A stretch of DNA of 64,000 nt from Isoetes taiwanensis. Lineage: Eukaryota; Streptophyta; Lycopodiopsida; Isoetales; Isoetaceae. Shown here piece by piece: positions 11,360 through 22,749 of the stretch. The notes below the pieces were generated by a model that was not told where the DNA came from, did not search any database, and worked only from the letters and a program-made list of their open reading frames with translations. The stretch is from NCBI GenBank assembly GCA_021234155.1, contig JAJEKV010000066.1:4127815-4191814 (forward strand), read 5' to 3'. A program made the position numbers and the translations under genes. Positions within the stretch are counted from its first letter, which is position 1. Every line of letters begins with the position of its first letter.

Positions 11360-13859
11360 ATGCTCAAACGACTCATCTTGATGCAAATGATCCTCCTTCA
11401 ACTGCTTGCCCAAGATCAGGAATTTTCTTTTATCCTCAATAAGAAGCAAGAAAATCTTTTATATCTTGGAGATGCTAGACAGGAGTCTGATCAGGTTGAA
11501 CTCACGTCTAATAACCATTCTAGTACGGGTTATATCTACTACACAGATCCTGTGTACATGGCCGGTTCCTTCAGCACTTCATTTACATTTAAAATCAAGC
11601 AATTCGGTGATGGTATTAATGCGGGAGATGGCATGGCATTCATCATAATGCAGCAGATTGCAAATCTTCCAACAGGCAGCTCAGGAGGTTATTTGGGTCT
11701 GCTCAACTCATCCACTGCTGCAAGAACCTTCTTTGCAGTAGAATTTGACACGTTTCGAAATGTAGAATTTAAAGACCCCAGCAGCCAACATGTTGGAATT
11801 GATCTTACTAATCTCACATCTGTAGCAACAGTGGTTCCACCAGATGAATTGGGATTCAAAAACAACTTTACTCTAAGTGCCTGGATAGATTACTCCTGTT
11901 TCAGCCAAGTGCTGGAAGTAAGGTTGTCAAATGATTCTCTCAGGCCTGAGAAGGCATTGGTCAGTTCCATACTCAGCAATTTCGGCAGTCTAATAAAAGG
12001 GGACATGTATGTGGGATTCTCGGCTGCAACTGGCGTCAATACGTTTGAGCAGCATGCTCTGTATTCATGGAATTTTAGTGTTCAGTCATGTTCGAGAATT
12101 GAACCTTACAGTTCTTCCGAACCTCCTCCCCCTCCTCCTCCTCCTCCATCCCCTTCTTCAGCCATTCCACTGGATTCTACTCATGAAGACTCAGTCCAGC
12201 TTTTTGGGGACGCAGAGCATTATGAAGACTATGTTGAGCTGTCACTAAATGGCACTGGTCGCCTTTACAAAGCGACACCAGTGAATTTATTTGTTCCTAA
12301 TTCTAAAAAGCTCCTCAATTTTAGCACATACTTTACATTTCAAATTGTTCAAGGTGACCATGCAGGAGATGGAATGGCCTTTTTCCTCGCTCCACGAATG
12401 GGAGATCCACCACTAAGTAGTTCAGGCCGTTATCTGGGTCTCATTGATTCCTCTTCAAATGGTAATAACTCAAATCACTTGCTTGCAGTTACCAAACCCA
12501 CATGTTGGGATAGATGTCAATGGCCTAAATTCTTCAGCAACTGTGGTTCTTCCAGATGACCTGATGCTTGACAAAAATTTCACAATGATGTGTTGGATTG
12601 ACTTCTATGCTGCAGATGCTGCAGGGCTAGTTGAAGTGAGGCTATCAAAAAATACGACAAGGCCAAGAAAAGCACTATGTTCTGCAACCATCCACTTAAA
12701 TAATCTGGTAAAGAAGACAATGTATGCAGGTTTTTCTGCATCGACAGGAGGTAGCAAAGGATCATATAGAGTCTATAATTGGAGTTTCGAAGTATATACT
12801 AAAAAAGAGCATAGACATGTACTGAAAGTAATAGTCAAGGCAGTAGTACCAGCAGGAGCACTTCTTTGCATCTTTATCCTTGCTATAGGACTGATTTGGT
12901 GGAAACAAACGGTAAATTCGCGTTTAGTAATGCCTCCTTCCATCACCACGTACACATATGACCAGCTCAAGGAAGCCACCAATAACTTCAACAAGAACCA
13001 ATTGCTTGGGAGAGGGAGTTTTGGGAGTGTCTACAAGGCCATACTCTCAAGAGAAAGTATTGTGGCTGTCAAAGTGATTGAGCAGAATAGATGCGAAGAA
13101 CAAAAATGGGTTGCAGAGTTGTCTGTCATTAGTCATTTGAGACACAGAAATCTTCTCACTCTCACAGGATGGTGCCATGCAAAGAAAAAACTGTTATTGG
13201 TATATGATTACATGTCCAATGGTAGCTTAGATAAGCACCTCTTCAAGTCTTCATCTCCTCTTAGTTGGCAACAACGCTATGATATAGTGCTTGGAGTTGC
13301 AGAAGGACTTGCTTTTCTACATGAAGGGTGGAGGCAGAAGATAGTACACAGAGATGTCAAGGCATCAAATGTTCTCCTTGATAGCAATATGGCACCATGC
13401 TTAGGTGATTTTGGGTTGGCAAAGCTCTTGGACCATGAAAAGACAGAAACAAGTATGACAAGCTGTGGTACTTTAGGATACATGGCACCTGAGCTAGCTT
13501 ACAAGGCAAGGGCAAGTGAAAAGTCTGATGTCTATAGTTTTGGAGTCTTGATTCTAGAAATGGCAACAGGAAAAAGAGTATTAGATCCAGAACTATGCAA
13601 GCCTTTAGTGGAATGGATATGCTGGACAAATGAACGTGGAGATATATTGAATGTTGTTGACTCCAAGTTGTCAGGATGCTTTGAAATATCACAAGCGGAG
13701 ACAATTCTATGTCTAGGATTGATTTGTTGCCAAGCAGATCCCCACCTTAGACCTAGCATGAGAGAATGTTGTAATGTCCTCAAAGGGAACATACTTCTGC
13801 CTAGGGTTCCATCCCTTTTTGACATTACTGGAAAGACCACATCAGAGACTACATCATAA
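11360..13859 (+). pseudogene. L-type lectin receptor kinase with two lectin domains, frameshifted
   Basis: Starts at ATG 11,360 with a signal peptide (MLKRLILMQMILLQLLAQ). The first legume-lectin domain has YLGLLNSS, FAVEFDTF and HVGIDLTNL. A linker with nine consecutive prolines follows, then a second lectin domain (GDGMAFFLAPRMGDPP, HVGIDVNGLNSSATVV). A membrane segment lies near 12,840-12,900 (VPAGALLCIFILAIGLIWW). The cytoplasmic Ser/Thr kinase has all key motifs: GRGSFGSVYKA, VAVKV, HRDVKASNVLL, DFGLAKLL, GTLGYMAPE. Such proteins sit in the plasma membrane and couple carbohydrate or extracellular-nucleotide sensing to defence signalling. The second lectin domain has lost about 35 nt at 12,490, shifting the frame. 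As written, translation ends at 12,559 and the kinase lies in a separate frame (12,444-13,859). Lectin receptor kinases are usually intronless, and no plausible intron restores this frame. Two lectin domains are unusual. Confidence 0.9.
12480..12500 (+). other. Frameshifting deletion in the second lectin domain
   Basis: In the first domain FAV is followed by EFDTFRNVEFKD before the HVGID strand. In the second, LLAV is followed at once by the codons leading to HVGID, one base out of frame. The missing piece corresponds to about 12 codons including the conserved EFDT strand, whose Asp helps bind the metal ions needed for sugar recognition. Confidence 0.75.
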
Positions 13860-15506
13860 GAGGAAATAGATATATTACAACTAGGAATAATACCTATGGT
13901 ACCCACTTAATAGCATTTGTTACTTGATACATTGGTAAGCATTTGTAACTTTAGTTATACATTGAAGATGACAAGCACATTGAATTTTCTACTAATCTAT
14001 AACTTTAGTTAATCAAAACTATCTTTCAGCACCAAGGCACGTCATTTTTCTAATCCCAGAGACACTGGACGCCCCAGCCTCAAGTACTGTGCACTGCTAC
14101 AGATAGGTACTGAGTTCAAGGTCTCACAAGATTGTGAAAGACATATTTCTATTTCTATTTCAATAATGTGCATGTAATCAGTCTTGAAGCTGCTTGAAAA
14201 GTGGCAAAACGTTACAGTATCATCTGTTGTTAAGGAGGCCTTTGTGCATACATAGGTGAACATGATACGTAAAACAAGAGTACAAGAAATGCTTCAACAA
14301 TGTTATGTTAATAAGAATTCAATTAGTTTCTCATGCAAGATACTATCACTAGTAGAAAAATGATGATGAGAAAATAGATACAATCTAATGGACCATAGAT
14401 TAATTTGGCTGGGACAATATGCAGCATGAAGTTTTGATTCCAATCTTCTTCAACTAAGATCCAATCTCTACTGCACGGACATCTAAGTTTCCGTCCTTTT
14501 AATAGGTGTTCTACAACCTAGAGAATGGTCTTGTGAAAAGATGAAAAGACGAGATGACCTAGGCTCAGTCAGAAACGGAAATCGTGCATTTATTGTGTCA
14601 TCGATGATGGATCATAAAAAATACAGAAGTCAAGACGGGTACTAGCGCAATTTACTATGAAAGGGTTATGACATTGACAACCAACCTGTGCCGCTACTAA
14701 CATCCAGAACAACGAAACTTCACTCACCTGTAAATGATGATGATGGTCGTCTCATGAAGCTCTCTTCTTCAGGTTATTCATCAGGATATTGATTATCAGC
14801 AGCAACCTGTAAAAAGTATCTAAACCTCACGCGCAGGCATATTCCACATGTAATTTTTGGTCTTTGCGTCTCATCTAGGTATGACCAACGCCAGAACTTT
14901 TCTCTAACCTTGGAAATTCGCTGTATCTTTATCTGCAAACGGCTCTTCAGAAATTTTTTAGCACGCGAGCCCAACCAAGCTACAGCCTTTCTTGCAATCC
15001 TATCCACGTGTCTATTCCACATCATCAAAATATGATGTGACAACACTCCAGCCATCCGATCTTTAATTTTATGAATCTACGGATATGAAAATTAGAAAAG
15101 CAGGAAGGAAGGTTCTTTTATCGTCCGCGGAGGCCAATCGGCCTATGGGACCCAAATTACACGGGTGCAGCAAGCCCGTTGCTACTCGGATTAAAAAACC
15201 CCCCCTTACGAGGGAAAAACCGTCGCAGCAACAAGCCTGCTGGCAGCTGTATAAATATATATATACACATGAATTCTCGGCACCTCAGGTAGGCGCCCGG
15301 GGGCAGAGATGAGTCCGCAGATCCAGGCAAAATGGCCTGCAAAGATAGAATGGGTCACCAGCTTAAGTTCTATGCCTCGTTCTCCTAAGAGTTATCGATT
15401 CCACATTGTTTCTAAGAGGCATCTGCGCTCTTTTTTTTTTTTCTCGTATATATTTCCTTCATTTACTTCAAATTTCTATAGGAAAAAAAATTCCTTGTAG
15501 CTGCAC
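13860..15506. other. Mostly non-coding interval after the receptor kinase
   Basis: The 3' flank of the receptor kinase, then AT-rich sequence. A minus-strand frame at 14,774-15,055 (93 codons, basic, with RIARKAVAWLGSRAKKFL) has an ATG but no family I recognise; it may be a chance ORF. Nothing else is supported. Confidence 0.4.
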
Positions 15507-16920
15507 AGATGGGCTTCCCGTCATTTCTTACCAGGTTTGGTGCGCCTCAGGGATTGCTATCTATTTCTTGCAGGTTTCATGGTTTTTTTAATCCTTCTAA
15601 TTGTAACATCTAAGTCTATGCAGGGAGTAATTGGAGAATTCCGCATTCCCAGGAGAGATGATCCAACCTTGGAACAATTTAGTACTCCATGGCAGTTTGC
15701 CAATGGCATCTTTGAAATTGTGCTTTCCTTTGATCTCCTCCTAACAACACTGAGAACTCGAAGTGGGAGGTCGTGGCGTTATGGTTCAGGTTGGCATGTG
15801 GCCTGCCATATATCTTTTTTATCTTCAGTCGTGGCATTATGGGTCTGGTTGGCATGTGGCCTGCCTTATATCTTTTTTACCTTCTCGTGAGTTCACTCAA
15901 ATGTTTTGGAGCATGACTGCGTGGCTTTATTGCAGATTATAAAGTACCCCTAATGGTTCTAGTTTGGACTGCTATTTCCTATGAACCGGCAGGAACTGCT
16001 CCTGCTGGCATTCCATCGGCGTCTTTTCAGTCCTAATCTATGGCAACACAGTGCACTTCAAAGCTGACTGTAATTAAGGTATTATGAATAACTATAAAAT
16101 GATATTCAATCCACATCACCTATCATATAGCCTGTAATGTCAAGAATTCGGCTTGACCACATTCTGTGATTATTTGTAAAGTTACAATTCTGTTTGCAAT
16201 TCCAATCAAGTAAACTCTTTTCAATATTGTTCCCTGAAGCTTGCCATGTACTAGTATTTTAACGGTGCGGTTTTGCAGGAAATGCATGTACCCATACTCC
16301 CGTCCATACTCTATATTTTTGGAGCCTTCATTCCTGATACAATGATTGCAGTCCTGTATTATTTCGACCACAGTGTGGCTTCTCAACTTGCTCAACAGGA
16401 GGAGTTCAATTTACATAAATCATCTTCCATTACGATCTACTCGTTCTCGGCATCATGGTACGCATGTTCCTCTAATTCACATGCAATATAGCTTTACTTT
16501 CAGTCCTTCAACCTTAGATTACCTAATCACCATCATTACTTGTTTATTTGCTGACAGCATCATCTCCTAAAATACATGTTCATTGTTCTTCCTTCATAAG
16601 GCAACTCAACATATATACAAGTCATGTTTTGTAGACTTTGGGATTGCCACCTTCAAATGGTGTCCTATCTCAGTCGCTTATGCATACCAAAAGCCTCGCA
16701 ATTGAAACATCAGGTAACAATAAACTTCTAGCCATCTATTACATCCCTCATCATATCTTATATATATGTGATTTCATTGCAGATTGTTCGAAAGAAGTTA
16801 CTAAAGAAGGCTAAACAAAACATTGATGAAAATGCCATACTAGATGAACTTTATGGAAGCTTGCAGGAGACCTACCAACAAATGCGATCACCCTTTGTGT
16901 CCCAACCATCCTCATCTTAT
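15507..16920 (+). pseudogene. BOR: BOR-type boron transporter, decayed multi-exon gene
   Basis: Exon-like blocks in the correct order match plant BOR borate exporters (SLC4/HCO3- transporter family, plasma membrane). Block 1 has MQGVIGEFRIPRRDDPTLEQ, WQFANGIFEIVLSFDLLL and RSWRYGSG (to about 15,790). Block 2 has LRGFIADYKVPLMVLVW and RLFSPNLWQHSALQS (15,917-16,078). Block 3 has [34 protein letters not shown] and YDLLVLGIM (16,279-16,456). Block 4 has LGLPPSNGVLSQSLMHTKS (about 16,636-16,712). Block 5 has IVRKKLLKKAKQNIDE (16,784-16,920). Introns keep GT and AG ends. Damage: one extra base before RLFSP, one base missing at the Trp codon after LQS, about four missing before YDLL, and no N-terminal third. 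It is a pseudogene; the assignment to BOR is firm. Confidence 0.85.
15771..15885 (+). repeat. 58-bp imperfect tandem duplication in a BOR intron
   Basis: The unit beginning TCGTGGC(G/A)TTATGG and running to the TTTTTTA at its end occurs at 15,771 and again at 15,829 with few differences. The first copy spans the end of BOR block 1, so the duplication created a second partial exon-intron junction. Confidence 0.8.
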
Positions 16921-17156
16921 GTAAAAGCCATATACTTTTGTTTGTGAGATTGCTAGTTGCATTTATAACTATGTTTTAACATAGATGACTTACTTCCTCT
17001 TGAAGTTAAAGAACAAAGAGTGAGCAACTCCAAGTCGCGGATTCAAGTAAATCACTTTGGATTGATAATTATTTACTGACATGGTACAATCACCGTAGGT
17101 TTCCCACATGCGGATATTGAAAGCATATAAGTTTCCAAGCTCTACTAGTCTGAAAC

Positions 17157-17340
17157 TGGGTGTTTAGTCTAGTGGTAACACACTAGTTCTTACAACTATA
17201 GGTCTCGAGATCACCCAGAATTGCACTCTGAACTGTTGGGTGTCAAAACCCACAGACGCAATGTAAAGTGGTTAGGGGCAGAGCCCAACTGCGCAATATA
17301 GCGTGATGTATGGTCACATGAGTTTAGTTCACAAAAAACT
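17157..17340 (+). mobile_element. tRNA-derived SINE-like element
   Basis: TAGTCTAGTGG at 17,165-17,175 fits the RNA polymerase III A box (TRGYNNARNNG). A degenerate B box, GGTCTCGAGATCACC, follows at 17,201-17,215, giving the usual A-to-B spacing. The downstream body (CAGAGCCCAACTGCGC, GTCACATGAGTTTAG) resembles plant tRNA-headed SINEs of the Au type. The sequence does not fold into a full tRNA, so it is not called a tRNA gene. Confidence 0.5.
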
Positions 17341-17532
17341 CTACTGATCACTTACAATTTGAAGGCCCTGAGGATTCCCAATCAACAAATCAGCCAAATC
17401 TTGCTCGCCCATGTACTGGAAACTAGAGTTTTTGAAGAAACAAAGCGGGGTATTTTCTTGCATTTCTCTGTCTTCTATCTTTCTTTACTTTATTTATTGA
17501 ACAGAAGGATTGAATGGTTTTTTTTTTTACAA

Positions 17533-18051
17533 TTACACTCGAGCATCAAGAATGGCATCATCGAGGTCAAATCTTATATCCTTTTTGTCCCTGCCAATCT
17601 CAACATATTTCTCAAACTGACTCTTCAGGTCTTTGGCCAGATTGGTCTTGCTTTTCCATCCCAGTTTCTCCTTGGCAGCGCGAGGCTCTGCATAGAAATG
17701 CTGAACAAAATAGGATCTTGTTAATTGTTAAGGGTTGCAAAAGCATAAACAAAAAAATGGAAAGATGGGACACCATGTTACGGAAGGGAAAAACCTTTTT
17801 TGCATCTACTCCAACTGCTTTGGGGTCGTAGTGCAGGATTTTTGCATCAAATCCGGGGGCTTTTGCACAGAGGCATACAAGCCCATCAAAAGTTACAGCT
17901 CTTTCGCTTATGGCATTGAAGGTGGTTCCATTTGCAGCACTTGGTTGCCCAACTGCCAAGGTTAGCATGCTTGATATGTCTGATACATGTGCTATGTTTG
18001 TTACTTGTATACCTGGAACTGGAATAGGAACTGGCCTTCCTCTTACAATCC
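17533..18051 (-). pseudogene. CSP41A: CSP41a, last two exons only
   Basis: The minus strand carries the C-terminal part of the chloroplast stem-loop-binding 41-kDa protein, an atypical SDR/epimerase-fold RNA endonuclease that stabilises plastid transcripts. Exon A (18,051 to 17,774) has [22 protein letters not shown]-like [30 protein letters not shown] and [21 protein letters not shown] 73-nt intron follows (17,773 to 17,701; GTGTCC donor, TTGTTCAG acceptor). Exon B (17,700 to 17,533) has [20 protein letters not shown] and ends [11 protein letters not shown] before TAA. Both exons are in frame, with no stop. The upstream two-thirds (transit peptide, Rossmann fold) is not found within several kb, so this is a gene fragment, unless the other exons lie far upstream. 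CSP41b fits less well. Confidence 0.85.
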
Positions 18052-20868
18052 CTGTCAAGAATTTTAGGTTCACATCAGTCCTTGTACAGATCAACAAAAA
18101 ACTATAATTATGACATGAAAACCAGTGATCAACTTATTAATTCTAGTTCTATTTGCTCTGTTTGCTGTTAAATCTTATCAAAACTCTGATATACAGATAG
18201 AATACTCTAGCAATCTCTAATATTCATTGCACAGGTTCGAATGTTCTTATTCTTGCTCACATAGTTACATGTGTTTGGCCAAAATTGAATTTTTTCTAAG
18301 GTTACTGCTACTTGGACATGCAATACATCATAATTTTTTGGTCTCCCATCCATCCTCATGCTCTAATGATTTCTTTTTTCCCTCTATTCCAAACTCTTCA
18401 GACTATTGCCTCTCCCTCCCAACAGTTGCTTCACAGGATTAAAGCCCATCAGCCTTCAATATGATTACCATTTCCATGTACAAAATGCCATAGTATCTTT
18501 CCAGTATGCCATATGGCAAGCCCAACAACAAGTTAACTGTTTGGATTTAAGTTCATGATTTTCTATTGGCAAGCCCCACAATAAGTTACTGTTTAAATCT
18601 GAATTCAATGTAATATTTGCTCAACAAGATTTTTGGGTTGCCCTAGGGGGGCAAGCCCTCATCCATGTGGGTTTATAGCACATTCCAAGCATATGCCAAT
18701 ATATGCCAGGAATATGCCAATGACTGCTCCAAACTTGCTATAGGGTGTAAACTGGCGGTGGCCGCTGTTATTGGGCAGCCACTTTGAAACTGGCTAACTG
18801 GTGCTCCTTGCTCGAGCATTTTCACATCGGCACTAGATTTCACGGCATTTTTTGCTGAGTATTTATTGGATGATCAAAACCAGGGAGTTTTGATGTTTCG
18901 GCAAGGGAGTTCCGGCATCTCTGTTTGCCCCGCACCTAAACACTTGGACATGAAACTGTTTCCAGAGTAAATATCTATCCCTATAATTCAGAGCTTTGTG
19001 ATGCCAATGATGCCCAGTTTATTGTTCTAAATTGCAGTGGTCGTTAGGTGTTTTGGCAGTAACACTATCTGTGCTCAAACAAGAACCAATATCCTCTGAC
19101 TTATATTGAAAACTCTCTTCCAGAGTCTTTTGTGGAGATCATACAATGTTTAAGGATTTTCAGGATTGCATATTAGGACGTCTGTGCTTGCAAAATGAGC
19201 ACAAGATGTAATATTTTTTGTCAATTCCCTGCTCCATATTGGTTTCCAGCCATATTTCTCAGGATTGAATATGATTCTGACCTTTTATTCTCCATTGTCG
19301 TGGGGGTTAGGCATCAATCTCTTACCTTTCAAGGAATGAAATGGCTTATTATACAGTAATCTTTGGCGCTACCATTGCAGGTGAAACAACAGTCTCATTA
19401 TTGATGAACCCACTTGGTGAGAATGAAATACCAGTATGGAGCAGTAGATGTAGTACTTTGGAGGCATACAATGTGAGGATGTTAAGCCAGATGGTATAGT
19501 GCTTACCAGTCTTCTTATTGCATTATGTCATCAGGTTTAGTGACTGAAACCTTGCAGTACTTCAAGGCTAAAAGAGAATATTATGATACTGCTTGCTTAT
19601 TTGAAGACTTTGCTTACTACATGAGGTATGCAACATTGAGATAAGCAGAAGATGCTTTTGATGTTATTGTTTATTTGGACCCCTTTTATACTCCATCTTA
19701 TCTGCTGATGTCGAGCCTGTATGCCAGTCTTGGTATGAGAAAAAATACAGCTTGGGAGACATGAAGGCAATAAGTGGAGTAGATATTTTTACAGTCTATA
19801 GAAAGTTTTACTGGCTACTACAAATCGTAAGACGATGCAAAGGGAATCCAAAAATGAACATGGAGTAGTCATTAAAGGAGAGAACCATCTATTGGTTATT
19901 TTGAAACGCATTTCTGAAATTATTATGAAGGACTATTCATCATTCTACATTCTATTTTGTATATCTTAAAATCTGTTGGATTTTGTGTCCACCACAAGTG
20001 AAATGGATAAATAGACCTTAGCGAAATCTCAAAAGGCCCAATTAGCCCATCAATTGTCAGGTAATTGCTTTAAAATGCTTCTTTGCCACTGTTTGTGATT
20101 CTTAAAAGTCTGAATTAGCACTGCTATAAAATGTAGAAATACATACCAGGAGATCGAAGTAATTTCTTTAAAGATACTTCTTGGCTGTAAAGCGCGCTAT
20201 GTACAATATATGTATCCACGAGGACATAATAAAAGCTTGATTTGGCAAATTGCCTACAAGCAACAATATGGGTTTTTGTAAAATTTATGATACTTATGTC
20301 GGTATAAAATATCGGATTTTGAATAGTCTTGCAACAATTTCCTGCCATTTATATCCACCTCGCCTTTGTTTCAACCTTGGGAGTGATAGACCTCTTTTAT
20401 CCCTTCTTATGTGATACTTATTACTTGATGTTAATCCTCGAGGATACATAGACGTGTTGAAATTATTGGGAATACATTGATGCCATATTTACTTTTGCTA
20501 TTAATCGAGGTCCAAAGGATTATGTGAGGGACAATTGTTTATTTGTTGAGTGCTCCAATTATCCGAAAGTGTATTCAAGTAGTTCCATCAATGCTGCCTC
20601 CAAAGTTTCACAAAGCGCTGGCAGATCAAGACTGCCCATCTTAGCCATTAATTTAGTTTATTTGCTTCTTTCTAAAAGGTTATCTAAAAATATTGTTCCA
20701 AAGAATTACAAAACCAATTTTGTTAAATTATTGGCGTCCTCTATTGGCGTCCAATAACTAACACACTTCGATAAAGTGTTTTGAACTACATAATCACCAC
20801 TTCTTATGGCCAAGTCCTTTGAAAGAGGCAACCATTATCATGGGTTTGGTTTAGGCTTTAGGGATTAT
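18052..20868. other. Mostly non-coding; possible exons near 19.4-19.9 kb
   Basis: Three plus-strand stretches look exon-like. One at 19,381-19,495 follows CATTGCAG (SLLMNPLGENEIPVWSS, CSTLEAYNVRMLSQM). One at 19,536-19,628 follows CATCAG (VTETLQYFKAKREYYDTACL). One at about 19,731-19,868 follows ATGCCAG and ends in a stop (SWYEKKYSLGDMKAISG). I do not recognise the protein, and the first join does not keep phase, so it may be a decayed gene. Nothing else is supported. Confidence 0.3.
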
Positions 20869-21080
20869 AGCTTCATCATATTCTGAATATTAAATACTAG
20901 AACCTAACATACAACTCATGGATGGAGTAGGCAATGCTAGCAACCATGTCAGCATGCCACAAATTTAGGGTCACAGCTTCATCATATTTTGAATTTAAGA
21001 AACTAGAATCTAACAAACAACTCATGGACTGAGTAGGCAATGCTATCAACCATGTCGTCATCACATCATAAATTTAGGGT
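20869..21080 (+). repeat. Imperfect 106-bp tandem duplication
   Basis: The unit beginning AGCTTCATCATATT starts at 20,869 and again at 20,975, with matching ACTCATGGA...GAGTAGGCAATGCTA and CAACCATGTC segments. It runs into two TTTAGGG-type motifs (about 21,066-21,094), too short to call an interstitial telomere array. Confidence 0.75.
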
Positions 21081-21688
21081 TTAATGTTTAGGGTTTGGCA
21101 TTTAGGATTGTGAGTTTGAATAGGATGTTATGACTATGTTTTTATATCTTTTACAGATGGAGAATGTTTTTATATATTTTATAGATGGAGACCATTTAAA
21201 TGGATTGGTTTAGGATTTAGAGGCTACAACTTTACCATTTGGGCGCTACAACTTTACCATATTATGAACTCTCACATGCATAGGTACTTCAAGGGCACGA
21301 TGCATATATTGCAATTACATTAAAAATTTCACTGCACTCCAGTTGAATATGTATTAGATTTGTTATCTTCTACGAAAACCTATACCAACCTAGGCACCAA
21401 CAAATATCCTAAACTCCATGTGCTCCATCTTTTACCATGCTCTACCCATTATTCTATTCTATTATGTCTGCCTATTCCATGTGCCTCATGACTAATGTCT
21501 GACCTCCCTAAAACCTATTACATCAATTATTCCATTATAATGGACATCAACATGATTACAACTCTTTATTTATTTATTTATTATCCATGGTCTCTGTAGG
21601 CGATAAAATAAAATTCAACGCAATTCGTTCAATTTATTTCATCTACAAACTCCACACATATATCACCATTCCACACGTCCCTGACTAA

Positions 21689-21719
21689 TGCCCGGCATCG
21701 CCGGGCACACGTTTCTAGT
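21689..21719 (+). mobile_element. Helitron 3' terminus
   Basis: A perfect 7-bp GC-rich hairpin (GCCCGGC at 21,690-21,696, ATC loop, GCCGGGC at 21,700-21,706) is followed 8 nt later by CTAG at 21,715-21,718 and then T. Helitrons end in CTRR preceded by such a hairpin 10-12 nt from the end and insert between A and T, so this fits well. The 5' TC terminus was not fixed; no helicase sequence is present, so the element would be non-autonomous, lying to the left of this site. Confidence 0.65.
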
Positions 21720-21939
21720 TGTTATTAAATATGTAGGTCACTGCAAAATACTGGAATGAGGCTGGCAGGAAGACGGTACGTCTGGCGTGTTATTTGAGGC
21801 AATCAATCATTCACGCTAATATATTTCTAATTAATCCTATATAAATCTAATTCACACTCTCAAAAATTCCATTCTTTCCAAAAAAAAAAATTTCTGCACG
21901 CCGTGAAGCATTCGGCCTCTGCAGCGGAGCTTCATGAAG

Positions 21940-21971
21940 AACCCGAGGTCTCTTCAAAAAGACCTCGGGTT
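21940..21971 (+). other. Perfect 12-bp stem hairpin
   Basis: AACCCGAGGTCT (21,940-21,951) and its exact complement AGACCTCGGGTT (21,960-21,971) flank an 8-nt loop. Directly after it is GTACGTAT-G-ATACGTAC (21,981-21,997), a second perfect inverted repeat. No gene explains them. A bidirectional terminator-like or MITE-end origin is possible. Confidence 0.7.
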
Positions 21972-22592
21972 GAATTCCCAGTACGTATGATACGTACTTT
22001 ATAAAAAAAAAGCATCCAAATGACATTAGACCAATAGAATACATTAGGAAAAATACATTATTATATATTATAGAATAGGAGTAAAAAAACATTAGGAGAC
22101 CTTAAACATTAGGAAAATTATGGAAAAATAAAATAAAATAAAGAAACCAATCTTCTTGCAAATAAAAACCCAAAACCTCTGCGTTTTCTACCTTTTCTAC
22201 CCTAGCCGCCGAATCGGAATGGAGATGGAGATGCAGACCCACCTTTCTCCTTGTTTTGTCATGGTAGGAGGCAGACCTTCTTCTTAATACTTTAGTAGCT
22301 TGCATTCATGCCAGGAAAGAAATATAGAGGTTAGCGGCAGTTAATAGCTTCGGATGCAACAAATGAGCAACAACTACTTGAATTTATTTGTCTGTGGGTG
22401 TAGATTGCAAATTAGAATATATAACTCTTAAATAGACATATTTTGGATTGAAAACTTTGGGAAATACTTAATTTTCTAGAGTAATATATTCTAGTTCATT
22501 ATTTAAAACTTGAACTTCTTCATACTAGTTGTTTGTTATTGCAAGTATTTCAACTGCAATACAAGAAATAATAGTTCTAAAAAATTATAGGA

Positions 22593-22749
22593 AGTACTTA
22601 ACGTACTGTACGTAAAGTACGTATTTTACGTATTTAATAAGTATTTTATAATTCCAAAAAACGTATTTAAAGTACTTTTTAAATGAGAGGTATGCATACG
22701 GTTTTAATACGTTAAGTATGTATAAAACTCATACAGTACTAAACGTACC
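22593..22749 (+). repeat. Cluster of ACGT and GTAC palindromic cores
   Basis: About seven ACGT and seven GTAC tetramers lie in about 157 bp of AT-rich DNA, in forms such as AAGTACTT, TACGTA and GTACGTAA. ACGT is the bZIP core and GTAC the SBP-box/copper-response core in plants, but no gene start lies nearby. This may be a degraded palindrome-rich MITE. Confidence 0.45.

Noticed and set aside
12420-12491. Intron in the receptor kinase with the acceptor TTGCAG at 12,488
   Set aside because: Any donor near enough gives an intron too short or removes conserved lectin residues, and the EFDT strand is absent either way.
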